Source: Phycomyces nitens | Taxonomy: Eukaryota; Mucoromycota; Mucoromycetes; Mucorales; Phycomycetaceae | Length of the DNA stretch: 64,000 nt | NCBI GenBank assembly: GCA_022702545.1 | Contig: JAHRBC010000002.1 | Location: forward strand, 1,736,001 to 1,800,000 | Reading direction: 5' to 3' | Part shown: positions 1-11,310 of the stretch, in pieces | How the letters are laid out: each line of letters opens with the position of its first letter | Position numbering within the stretch: position 1 is the first letter of the stretch | Notes under the pieces: model-generated | The model's database searches: none | What the model saw: the letters and a program-made list of their open reading frames with translations, nothing else | What the model was told of the DNA's origin: nothing | Position numbers and translations under genes: made by a program

Positions 1-2590
1 CAATGGAACTCGTATCATTCGACATGTTTCAAATATGTTCCGGGCCTTTGGAACACTAGATATTTTTTCATATTAAAAAAAATACGTACTTTTTCAAGGA
101 AACAAAAAGAAAAAGTTGGTATTTACAGACCTTTAAGTATTCCCTTACCCATGGTCATTATACACCAAACCCTCAACAAAGGTTCAGTCTGGTTCCTGAA
201 TCCCGCAAATAGTCATGGCTGACATTCTCCAGACCATGTTTACCATTTGTTTTCCCGCCATAATTCAACTCAACTCAAAACCATGCTGTTTGATCGTTAC
301 TACCAAACCCTATCTATTCATCGTTTAACCTTGTCCAGACCAACAGCCAATTGAATTTATGCCCATTACAAAGGTGTCCACATCCCAAACAGCCTTTTGG
401 CTCCAAGATACCAATATTTAGCCCAAGCACCACTTGCAATAACTGGCCTCATTCCGAAAATACAATGCCTAACCCTTTGAAAATTAAAGATCCTATTTTA
501 ATTTTCCAAGGTTGCACATCAGGAGCCTGTGGGTTCTAAAAGGTCTTGGCTTAAACTCTTCTTTTTAAAAAAAAATAAAAAAATAAAAAACTCTCCTAAT
601 ACATCACAATTCTACATGTATGTAAAAGGAGAGTTGAAGAACTTTCCATGCCAGCCTTCTAGATTGGGTTGCAGGGTTCTGGCCAATATCACTAATCAAG
701 GCCGGCAGAGTACAAGGCTACACACGTCCTCAGTGCAAAATTTTTTCATCGTTAACACAAACCATGTTTAATTAGGCTTAAAAGGTACACAAGAGTAAAG
801 TTAAATTGGATATTTGTTTGCAAAATAACAAATATATATCATCCAATGCTCTTGGTTCTCTTTATAGGCACAATAGCCATCACCAGATATTTGTCCTTTT
901 TTATATCCACAGTAACCTTGGAGCGGAGGTAGGTGCTGGTCACAATACGTCAATGGATTCTTAATTGACTTTACGGCAGGCCTTGGTACAGGCCGACACG
1001 GATTATATCGGTGGCTGAGATTGTATCGTATATTGGCCCATGAGGCTCTCGAGTGTTTTCACCAATGGGTTCTCAGACTATCTATATATTTTCATAAGTG
1101 TCCTCCGATTAAACTCACAGCATGGATTCTTTTGTATTCATAGTGGGAATTTAATCGAACAAGGTTAAAAATTTAGCGAAAAGAATAGCAAAAGACACCG
1201 TTTAGACCTGTCGGATACAGTAGCCTGGATATTTCACCATCGCTTACTTTCTGGTTCTATACGTTTCCATGGTAGCCTTAAAGTGTGCCCACAAAATAAT
1301 TAGGCGTTAAAGAATATATCCATCAATTCAGTCCATATCTCAATTCACAGACCCACCTAGCCCTGAGCAACTGACAAGACAGAATATCAGAATATTCAAG
1401 GAATTTTATTACATCAAATGTCTACCCTTTATGACCTTGGAAGCCATAAAGTAGGCAAATAAAAAAAAAGTTGGGGCCCAATAGTAGCCTACTAACTATA
1501 GATATTCAACTTTCTAGACATTTTTGTCATTCTGTAATTTAATTAAAGGTTGCCGATAAAGAATACGTTGACATGAATAAGCAGTGAAAATGTTCGAGAG
1601 TCTTATGGACCCTACATTTCTGCACCAGCCAGTTTTTGCGCATGTCAATATAGAATGCTGACTCATCTGGCTAGAACTGGATTATGAAATAGCCAGGACA
1701 AGGTCAACAGCTCAACTGTCATGAGTCTCATCGTATATGCTACAGAGCGTTTGGTCTCTCAAGGTTAAATTTAGTTATACAAATGTCTGGCAGAATATTC
1801 TAAGCATATCAAAGAAGCCTTTGGTCCAAAATGCCATTTTTTTTTCAACGCCAGTTGGAAAAATTCTCAAACATCAAGTTGTACATGTGTTCTTGGTGCT
1901 TGGTTTTCAAGATCCTGGCCATGGTCTGACCTTTTTGTTTTTGTTTTTTTTTTAAAAAAAAAGAAATCATTCGGATTGTCCTGCATATTTTGTACCCAGT
2001 TTTGCAAAGCGTAGACATTGTTATACAACTGCTTCTATATTCCAAGAGTTTTGCATTATTTTTATCAGCATGCATGGCGTACTGCTGAGTAAATTTCTTG
2101 ATGTTACAAGGCCCTTGCATTCTTTTTAGGGTATTTTTGTTACCCAAGACTTTTATTCATGCAACCGTAATCTGTAATAGTTGAGTACTGTCGATGAATA
2201 CCAGACTCTCCAAGATGGACATTAGAGTATTACATTCACATTTCTCACATTGAGAAAATTATTGGATACAAGCATTTCTTTATATGCTTATTCAATAAAC
2301 CGTTTGCAAACGTACGACTCGGTTGAGAGATCCTGTCTTTCCATTCTATATTTGACAGGACTGATAAAAAATTATAAGCTTTGTACTTTATTGTGGCCAT
2401 CAATAGAAAAGCAAAAGTGTATCAGAATATGAATAAAGGGTGTGGACATGGTATTTTATAGCTAATACCATAAAATGCTTTGTTGATAGTACCTTTGATG
2501 ACAAATAGGCTTGACATTTAATATCAAAAGCTTGGCAGCAGGATCACCGTCTAGCTACACCATCTATCAAACCCTTATTTTTTAAAAATT

Positions 2591-2604
2591 GTTGCCATAG
2601 TTAC
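2591..2604. promoter_or_regulatory. X-box-like palindrome (possible RFX site)
   Basis: The 14-mer GTTGCCATAGTTAC is the exact reverse complement of the best unit of the cluster at 20735-20748. Its left half GTTGCC matches the RFX half-site exactly; the right half is weaker. It lies far from any called gene, so a regulatory role is unproven. Confidence 0.25.
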
Positions 2605-2800
2605 TTGGCTGTGTGTGTATATGGTTCTTTATTTATTTTTTTCTTGCAAAGTAACCTTTTGTACATAAAAGAGAGTATTTTATTACAACTATAGTCGGCT
2701 TACCCGCATTTGCCAATGCCACCAAATAATTATTCAAGTTGTTTTTCGACAGGCTCCAATCATTGTTTTTTGTGTCCCTAGTCGACTAGCACTAATCACC

Positions 2801-2804
<4 letters not shown>

Positions 2805-2839
<35 letters not shown>
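2805..2839. repeat. CT dinucleotide microsatellite
   Basis: A near-perfect run of about 17 CT units in the gene-poor left end. It makes an artificial minus-strand reading frame ending in Arg-Glu repeats. Confidence 0.9.
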
Positions 2840-2842
<3 letters not shown>

Positions 2843-4158
2843 GTGCCATGTTTTTGCTCCAGTGCTAATATATTTATACCTTTTATTGAAAAAAAAGAAG
2901 CTATCCCTAGTTATTTTTTGATTATTTTTCCTTTGAGGCTTCATAACCTTTGATTTCAGATTGAATTGATTTTTTTTTGATAAATGACTGGTGACAATGC
3001 TTTGAACATTAGTCAAGTCCCTCTTGAGTAGAAAACTATATCGCAAATTTTATTCAATGCAAGAGAGCAAGCTTTCAACTGTTATAATACTTGGGAACCG
3101 TTTAGTAAATAAAGATAAAAAAAAATGAGTGAAAATTGGTTCTTTTGTCCTTGCCATTATATTTGCCTTTTAACAATCTTTCTAATGATAGTTATTCTAC
3201 AAGTCTATTGTTTGCATTTGTTTTATTCAGTCTGTCAAGTGCTTTTTAAAATATGATTGAATCCATACAAGCCGTATGGATATAATGAATTAAAATTGGA
3301 CAATTGAATCCTGGCTCTAGTGCAGGCCATACTTCAAGACAAGAGAGTCTAGTGTGATAAATTTCATAATACTGACACAAATTGCGCCTTGGCAAAAATA
3401 ATTAATTAACTTGTCAAACTTCAAAGTTTGTCCTTTAGGCCGCTTATAGACTTATTACTAAGAAATCATAAAACCATAGGACAATATAATTAGGCCTTTG
3501 CAGTAGAACCGGATATAGCTTCCTGCCTATTGCGGGCCGTAATCAGGGTACCCTCTGTGAGTCCTCGGAGAGCGGGTGTAGCTCGTAGATCTATTAAAAG
3601 CAACGATTTAAAAACTGCCAATAATTTACTCTCTCTCTCTCTCTTTACGAGTATCAAATAAAACAAGACTTTAATTTCCATCTCTGTAAAATATATTACC
3701 AAAAAAAAAAGGCTAAACAGTACACCAGGACAAGGTTTATTCTGTAGAACGTATTGTTAATTGTATATATCTGGGCCTTTCTTTGATTCTATGACTAATC
3801 CCATCTTGTTATTAATGTCAACTTTACAAATTAAAAATCTATTATTATTATTTTAAAGAAAAGCTAGATAATAGTAAAGATAGTATTTATACAGTGATAA
3901 CACTGGTATCTATAAGCAACTTATTTTAATCTGTCATCTTATTCGGAGAACCATGTCAAAGTGGTTACCGATGACTAATATAAAGGTGTTATACTGATAA
4001 ATACAGCATTGTGTTGTATTACAAAAAGGCACATTGATATAGAGCACAGATGTAACTATAAAATTTCATTTCCATTGTTAATACTACTCTCGGTTAGCAC
4101 TTGTAAAACACTTTCTTTTTTTTTATGTACCTGTAAAACAGAACAAGTTTTTTTTTTA

Positions 4159-4159
<1 letters not shown>

Positions 4160-4200
<41 letters not shown>
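4160..4200. repeat. TA dinucleotide microsatellite
   Basis: About 20 TA units following a T8 A5 stretch. Similar TA arrays recur at 22025-22060, 40195-40230, 48880-48903, 53346-53378 and 61506-61527, both between genes and inside introns. Confidence 0.9.
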
Positions 4201-4204
<4 letters not shown>

Positions 4205-5089
4205 GGATATTGGCCTTATCTGTCCAATTAAAAAGGAGGCCATGTCCAAAGATGGGGGTTTGGTGTGACTAGAATATTGTTTAATTGGTCTAAATTATCA
4301 CTCTATATAGTCTGCATATTAAATCCAATTCGTCCAATATATCTACTTTCAATTTCAGGGTCGAAGAGTAGTGCAGAGTACAGATTGTGATTATGGATGT
4401 GCTTTACATTTTAAGAAATCACACAATTACAATCACAGTTTCAATACAAAGTTACAATCGGTGCAATTGTTGAAATTCCATGCACCAATTTAATATTGGG
4501 AAATTGAGTTTTCTTTTCTTTTTTAAACAGGTGGCCTTTGTGACCAAACATAGTGGAGTGCATACAAATAAGCTACCTTAATCTGCACATTCTACAGTGT
4601 GCTCATTGTTTGTTCAGTTTATAAAAATTGAATCTATTTACAGTGCCAAAACCAAAACATATATATAAAAAAAACGTGTTTGATATCGAGTCAAAAGACT
4701 TTTTGGCCTCAAGAGATATATATATGATTTGAGTTGGATGATGAGCCTCTTTGTTTATCTGGATAAACAAATATTGCACTTTCTGTTTCGATGACAACAA
4801 CAAGAACTCACAGGTACATTACATGCAGTGTCTTGGTTATCAAAGAAGGGCCTTTTTTTTTTAATTACCTGATAGAAAGTAATGGCTATTTCTTATTTTA
4901 TTTAGTTGGTATCCCCCTTGTTACACTATGAAAAACCTATTCTCTCTGGATACAAGTCCAGAGCTCTTTAAAGTAAGGGAAAAAAAAACATTACACGCAG
5001 GAGAGCCTCTTTCCCTCTTTTTTATTTTTTATTTTTATTATTATTCTAATATCCAGCCCTCTACTTACTTTCTTCATACTTGCACATTT

Positions 5090-8000
5090 ATGCCACGTCT
5101 TAAAGTACGTTTCATCAACATTAATAGAAAAAGTGCCAGTGTCACAGCTCTGACAGCTGTCTATCATTATAGGTTCTCGAAGCTCACCTGAACCAGTTGG
5201 GCTACAACAACACATGGAAATTACAAAGAAATACACAGCTTCCCGAAAGACCTGAGCTTGACCAAGACCAACCTCAGAATGTTCTTCAGAATACAAAGTT
5301 TCCAATAGTAAGCATGATTATTTCGTGGACTTGATAGTTAACATTCTATACAGTGTCAAAATATCGACGTTATCGTGCCCCAGAAGCCACGCACTCAAAG
5401 TAAGCCAAAATCTCACAGATGGATTCCTCATTCTCAATCGTCATTACAGACCAGGAATTAAAGTTGCGTAGATTCCTCAATGTGATTGGCGATCCTTGTG
5501 AAAAGGAACCTAGAACTAGCCGGCAAGAGGAGTCCCCTGTTCGTCATGATAGCGTACGCACTATATATTATATATATATACATATATAAATTTATACACC
5601 CACTAATACACCCACTAATACACAACATAGTTTGTTAGAGATGATGAGAGGAGAGCCTACGAAATTGAACACTTTATTGACACTGAAGAGAATTATGTAC
5701 AAAAGTTGCGAGCACTCGTAAACTCAATCGCACTTCCCTTGAAAGCACTGGCCCATACCAGAAACCCAATCTTGAATATTTTCAAACATGCGACCATATT
5801 CGTCAACTGCGAACAACTATTGGAAGTAAACGAAGCGTTCCTGGCGGACATTAAGCAGCTCAACACCAACTCTGACTATTGTTTTGGTGATGTTTGCGCA
5901 AGAAACGTAAGGATGACATCGGCAGCCTCGGAGAACAAGAGAAAGGAAGCATGTAAAATAACAACTGTGTAATGTTACTCCAATCTCACAGATGAACGCA
6001 TTCGACTGTTATCGAAAATACCTCTCCGGGAAGAGGGGATCCGAGGAGCTCCAAAAAAAGGAATACGCTGAAAACCAAGCATTTCGAAGCTTTATTGTGA
6101 GAGCCAAAGAAGACCCTCAGGCAAGGGCATTGGAGGGCACATTGTCTGCTCTGTTGATGGAGCCAGTCCAGCGGATCAGTCGCTATGCATTGCAACTTGG
6201 AGGTAGATGGATGAATTGGATATATATATTTATATATCTATATAGATATATAGACAGCTATTAACCGCTTTTCAAGTCATCATAAAGTACACGCCCAAAA
6301 CCCACCCAGACTGGATTGGACTGACAAAGGCCCATGAAAAGGTCGATGACATTGCAAAGATGCTAGAAGATGACCTTACAAAGCTGGCCAATATGCTCCA
6401 CAACCTCTATACATCAATCAAAGATAGCCCTGTAAGATTATGGATTGCTTTTTTTTTAAAAAAAAATTGATCAGTAGTGATCCTAATTCGTGTAAAAAAA
6501 GTGCTCTTTGATCAACCAAAGCCGTTCTCTTGTCACCCACCTGGATGCCACAGAAATCCATCGTGAGACATTAAAGCCAATACGCCCAGTTACCCTATTT
6601 TTATTCACAGACAAACTCATGGTCGCCAGTCGACACTCGCACCAAACAAAGAGCATGGAAGCGTGTGGAATGAATGATGATAAATCGACTGCTTCTGGTT
6701 CCTTTATTCCAAAGAAACTAGATCGCATTCGTCCAAATCAAATGCTCAAATTCAAAGGCTGGGTCGATGTCGAACAAGTAGAACTATTTGAAGGCATTCA
6801 AGGTAAGATAAATATTACAAAATCATTGACGTAGTACCCAGATTGTCTGTCAAACATGAAAAAAAAGAATGGTGTCTAATGATGATTGATGATTGATTAG
6901 ATCGACCAGACTCGTTTGTATTGCGAGTATCTTCAGCACAAGAGCAGCAGCAGCAGCAGCAGCAGCCTCAGGACCAGCAATCGTCAGATTCTACTGCCTA
7001 CTTTCAAAAATGCGCCCGTCTATTTGCTGCAATTCCACCAAAAGAAAGCAGGACTTCTCTTGAAGCAACCTATGTTGAAACATGCCAGGAATTCATAGCT
7101 TCGTTTCAAAAGACACAGGCATTATCACGTCGTTATGGTATTGTATTGGCACCATTCGATCCTCATTCTCACATGTCTTTTTAGAATCTACTGATGAAAC
7201 ATTTAGTCGATCCTGGCAAGGTCTAGATGTCTATAGTAATTTTTATACACCCAATAGCTACGGAACTGCAAAATATAGGGTAAAAACAGCATTTTTGATT
7301 CTAGGCCACAGATTAACATTTGGGATATCTAGAATAACATTGCGATTGCCTATGTCGAAGAAGGGTCTGATATCGATGTCAACTCTCTGATAAGCCAAGT
7401 AAATACTCCCTGGATAATTGGCTTAGTCCAGTCAGACACAAAGGGATACCGCCTGTCTCTTTTGAGCAAGATTAATCTTGCCGAACGAGATCTTGACCGT
7501 ACTAATGGGTCTGACAATGGAAACAAGGAGAACAATGAGTTTGTGTCCGTATTTTGGTACAATGGTGAGTTGAGCCAGGGTAATTTACAGGCCTCTTCAT
7601 CTTACCAAGCCGTATTGTGTGATGTCTAGTAATCATGTGCGAGCGACGACTAAGGCATGCTTCAGGCTTTACTTTGGTCCATGACAAGAATACCGAACAA
7701 GAGCTAGAGAAACGATCTCGGTCTCGGTCTCGGTCTCGGTCCCTATCCAGATCAGCTAGCGTTGTCACACTCACAAAAATATTTGGTAGTCGATCCCGAT
7801 CAACATCTCCTTCTCGCAGCCAAGTGAGTCTATCTTCATCCTTATCATCGCCCTTGGTCCACAATGTTGCCCCACCCAAAAAGCGCAATTCATTTGGCCC
7901 AATTATCCGGCCTCAGTCTCACCGCCCACGCGCCAAGAGTTTGTCTGTTGACAGCACACCCATCGTTAAGCCACGTCCTCAATCTCAGATAATCCAAAAG

Positions 8001-9279
8001 ACAAGTGAACCGAGTGAACCAAATGAACCAAGTGTGTCTGATCTACAGCCATACGATCTCGTAAAGCGCCAAGAGAATGGTGGCAAGAGGAATTCCAAAG
8101 GTATGTCAATTGATTCCAACCAGAGGTCTAATTCCCACTGTGTGTAATAGTGATTCTAGATCTTTCACTCAAAAGACGATCAATGCCAGAGAACCACTGG
8201 GCAGCCAATCCTTCAATAGTAAGTTGCACACAATATTCTAATTGACCGAAACACTAAACGATTCCGCAGCAAAAGAGACCATCAGAAGCCACGGTCGACT
8301 ATTCCCAGACCCACGAGAAAAGGAGCTTGGGAGACATGGATATCATCAACGACATCCATTCGCGTCCCTCTAGTCGCAGCAGCACAACCTCGACAGTCAG
8401 TTCCAACCAGCATACCAACCACTCTTATACCCACTCCAGCTTCAATACCCTCTCGTCCTTAACTAGCCAGAGTACCCGTAGTTCCCTTAGTCTTGAAGAT
8501 TTGGAAATCACAAAGGTAGCCTTATTCCTTTCAAGCGCCTTATTTAACCATGCATTTAAAGGATATCCGTACACCAAACTACTTTAATGCCTCTACCCTC
8601 TTCTCTGATCCTGTCGACAATGATGACTATGCCAGCCAAGTCCACGAAAAATACATGACTCAGAAGCGCACGAATAGTAACGACAAGATCACCCGCAAAT
8701 TCTTACAGGAACGACCCCTACTTGCCACCATTGTTCCTCAAAAAGCCAATTCGTCTCAGAATGCTGTACACCAGCTTACCAAAGACATGAATGCGTCTCT
8801 GTGTAAGCTAATTGAGAGGTGCAATGACATGGAACTCCAGGCGAGACGTGTGACTGATCAAATTCAAGTAAGTCAATCATATACCCTGGACAGACCTTTA
8901 AGGAATCGTTTAGCCATCTACAGAGGGAGATGTCCTTCAAGACATTTGCAAGGAGCTGCGTAGTGATACCTACGCCATGTATCACGTAAGTCATTCCTAT
9001 ACAAGTGATTCCTATTTATAAAACTCTGTATCCACAGCACTTGAACACAAAGTTGGGTGACATACTTGGCATACTCGAAACAAATGCTCAGCAGCCCACC
9101 AGTGCATCTATCCAGACCCCACCATCAGACGAAGATTCCAAGGAAAAGATGGATACAGTACTGTCACAAAGGGACTATTGGTACCGCAGAGCAAAGTAGG
9201 TTTATAAACCACAAGTCTATCCAAACTCACCTGTCTATCCAGTGAGCTTAACCAGCAGCTCATAGAATCTAGGAAATAA
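5090..9279 (+). CDS. Rho guanine nucleotide exchange factor (DH-PH), multi-exon
   Basis: Predicted Dbl-family exchange factor that would load GTP on a Rho/Rac/Cdc42 GTPase to control polarity and actin. Supported exons include 5090-5104, 5173-5307, 5419-5553, 5631-5906, 5992-6202, 6277-6431 and onwards from 6501; the last codons join at 9243 and stop at 9279. The DH domain runs from the AYEIEHFIDTEENYVQKL segment (5631-5906) to the signature LMEPVQRISRYALQL (near 6150-6202), continuing IIKYTPKTHPDW after a splice at 6277. A PH-like region follows (6501-7400) with PVTLFLFTDKLMVAS and a polyglutamine loop near 6943-6967. The C-terminal part is disordered and Ser/Arg-rich (RS repeats near 7715-7760), then coiled-coil, ending ELNQQLIESRK. 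The start is the first ATG whose frame splices cleanly into the next exon; an upstream 5' exon is possible. DH identity is strong; the exact GTPase target is unknown. Confidence 0.85.
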
Positions 9280-9593
9280 TCATTGAAACATTGAAACATT
9301 GAAACAAAAAAGTCCTTCCTTACTGTGTAGATATCCACTTATTGACAGCAACCAATAACAAACCCTTTGTATCATACAAAAAAAAAGTTGACCCAAAAAA
9401 ACCAAAAAACATTATGACCACTATCAATCCTTATTTAACAAAATACTTTACTGTATGTATATGCCATGATCTTTTTACTTACATGTATATAATTATATGC
9501 ATGTTTATATGTAAAATAATACATTATTCATTTCTATGGATTCTTCCTTTTTCTCTTTTCATTGTCATCTCTGTCTATATATGCATGTCTATT

Positions 9594-10976
9594 TTATTTT
9601 CTCTTTAACCAGCTGGTCCATGTTGATTTGTTGTCCTGGACTACCTCTACAGGCTCCTTAACATCAATAATCGCCTCTACTGTCGTCACAGGTGCCTCTG
9701 CCACTCTTTTCTCTACCCGCAACTCATTCTCATTGTACTGTTTGTAGCCCTCATTGTCTTCCAGGGCAGAGGCATATGCCATGGCTTGCTTATAATAAAT
9801 AGCTGCTTGATCAAACTGGCCCTTGAGCTAGACATAAAGGTACAATGAGATACAGCAGGCATACATTTAAACATAAATATTTACCTCCAACAGACTTCCG
9901 AGGTTGTTGGAAACAACAGCACCACACTCCTTGCAGTCCTTGCTGTCCTTGTCATTTCTAGACGGGTCCTCGAGAGAGTAACCGGCCGAACATGATTCAA
10001 ACGAAGCTTGTGCCCAGCCCATGGCCTCATCCACTTTGCCCATTCCAAACATCGTCTCGGCCAATTGGTTCTGCAGAATGGCCCCAAGACAGATCCACCT
10101 TGTGTTTTCCTTCTTTGACTCTGGAATAGCCTTGAGAGCTTGGAGGAACAAGGGCAAGGCTAATTCAAAGTTGCCCTGGACTGCATAGACACTTGCAAGC
10201 GAACATGTAGCCGTCACCTTCAAATGATCCCAATCTTCCATTGTTTCCAGAGACCTTTCTGTCTTTGCTACCACATGAAGAGTCCAGGCCAAGAATTCCT
10301 CGGCATAAGCATAGTCAGCCACCCGTAGGTACAAATCTCCCATACTTTTGGCTGTCTGGGCCAACAACATCTCGCGAGCCTCGACCACCTTTCCACCATC
10401 TGCCTTTTTCTGCTCTAAAAGAAGGTGCCAGGCACGGTTGTACTCTGCAATAGCATCCAGCAGGTTTCCAGCGTGGGCTTCATCATTTGCCAGGCGAAGA
10501 CGCAGGGCAATAACACATGGTGAATCCTCCTTTAACTTTTCAACCTCTAGTGCCAGTCGCAACACTTCACGCACATAGACAGCAGCGACTTCGTAGTCGG
10601 GCGACACCTTTTCACGCACATAGGCACCATGGAGCAAGTTGCGTGCCTGGTATCCTAATTCAGCAGGGGTACTCTCGAGGTACCATTCAATGTAGAGATG
10701 GTAACCCTGCCAAACAAGAGCGGCCGAGGCTGCCAATGCAATGACAGTGCACCCAGTAATCTTGCCTACAAACTTGGCTTGGGACTTGATGTGGCGCATG
10801 GATTCAGTGTAAGGATTGCTAGAGAACTGGGAAGGCTCTTTTCGTTCGGTTCGACAGAGAGTTTTGACATTTGTGCGTAACCCGCGTGCCTGAGTAAGAA
10901 TGCTAGGTGTTTTGGGAGCTCTGCATCGTCCAAGTTGGCGTGTGGTCGAAAAGAGTTGTGAGCGAAAAGAGTTCAT
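9594..10976 (-). CDS. Mitochondrial TPR protein, Mgr3-like
   Basis: Two exons, 9885-10976 and 9594-9827 on the minus strand, joined across a 57-nt intron with GT-AG ends; the product is 441 aa. The N-terminus is basic and rich in Arg, Ser and Thr, as in a mitochondrial presequence, and is followed by one membrane segment (ITGCTVIALAASAALVWQGY, residues about 72-91). The remainder is helical with TPR-like units, for example the stretches around VYAVQGNFELALPLFLQAL and FDQAAIYYKQAMAYASALED. This layout matches fungal Mgr3, an inner-membrane adaptor of the i-AAA protease Yme1, so a role in mitochondrial protein turnover is likely. The family call rests on architecture and remembered motifs, not a search. 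The gene is divergent from PDS5 with 334 bases between the start codons. Confidence 0.65.
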
Positions 10977-11310
10977 GATACTTATGGACAGATATCTGTT
11001 AAATACAGATATCTATTTTATGTAAGCCAGGAGGAATTGACGACAATCGTAAATTGAAAGCAAAACTGTATATATATATATGTGTGTGGGTGTGTGTAAA
11101 GTGGTGTGCGTGACGTGCAAAGAGAGCCACGCGCCCCATTTTTGACGCGCTCGACCACAAAGAAACTCACATTATCGGAACCAGTTAATCTTTATATATA
11201 TATATTTTTATAAATATATTTATAAATATATACATATATATTTATCTCTCTCTCTTTTTTTTTAATTCTCTTATACGCGTGGTCTAATTAGCTTTATAGA
11301 ATCGACAACT
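10977..11310. promoter_or_regulatory. Divergent promoter between TPR gene and PDS5
   Basis: The 334 bases between two divergent start codons must hold both promoters. They contain TA-rich tracts (11070-11090, 11190-11240), a GT-rich run (11083-11112), and a GC-rich core near 11110-11160 (GTGACGTGCAAAG, GACGCGCTCGACC). I could not assign a named factor site. Confidence 0.5.

Larger units (their letters stand above)
1..5089. other. AT-rich gene-poor region
   Basis: No open reading frame here has convincing protein character. The sequence is AT-rich with poly-A/T runs, a CT microsatellite near 2805-2839, a TA microsatellite near 4160-4200 and an X-box-like palindrome at 2591-2604. A slightly GC-richer stretch near 3500-3600 has an open minus-strand frame that I do not recognise. 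The last few hundred bases before 5090 must hold the promoter and 5' leader of the RhoGEF gene. The rest may be decayed mobile DNA, but I could not name an element. Confidence 0.6.

Noticed and set aside
3490..3702. Minus-strand frame with LRATPALRGLTEGTL
   Set aside because: Short, no acceptor or partner exons, and the start falls in repeats; probably chance.
7502..7888. 128-codon minus-strand frame with Asp-Arg repeats
   Set aside because: It is the antisense shadow of the RS-rich RhoGEF exon; the repeat run explains its openness.
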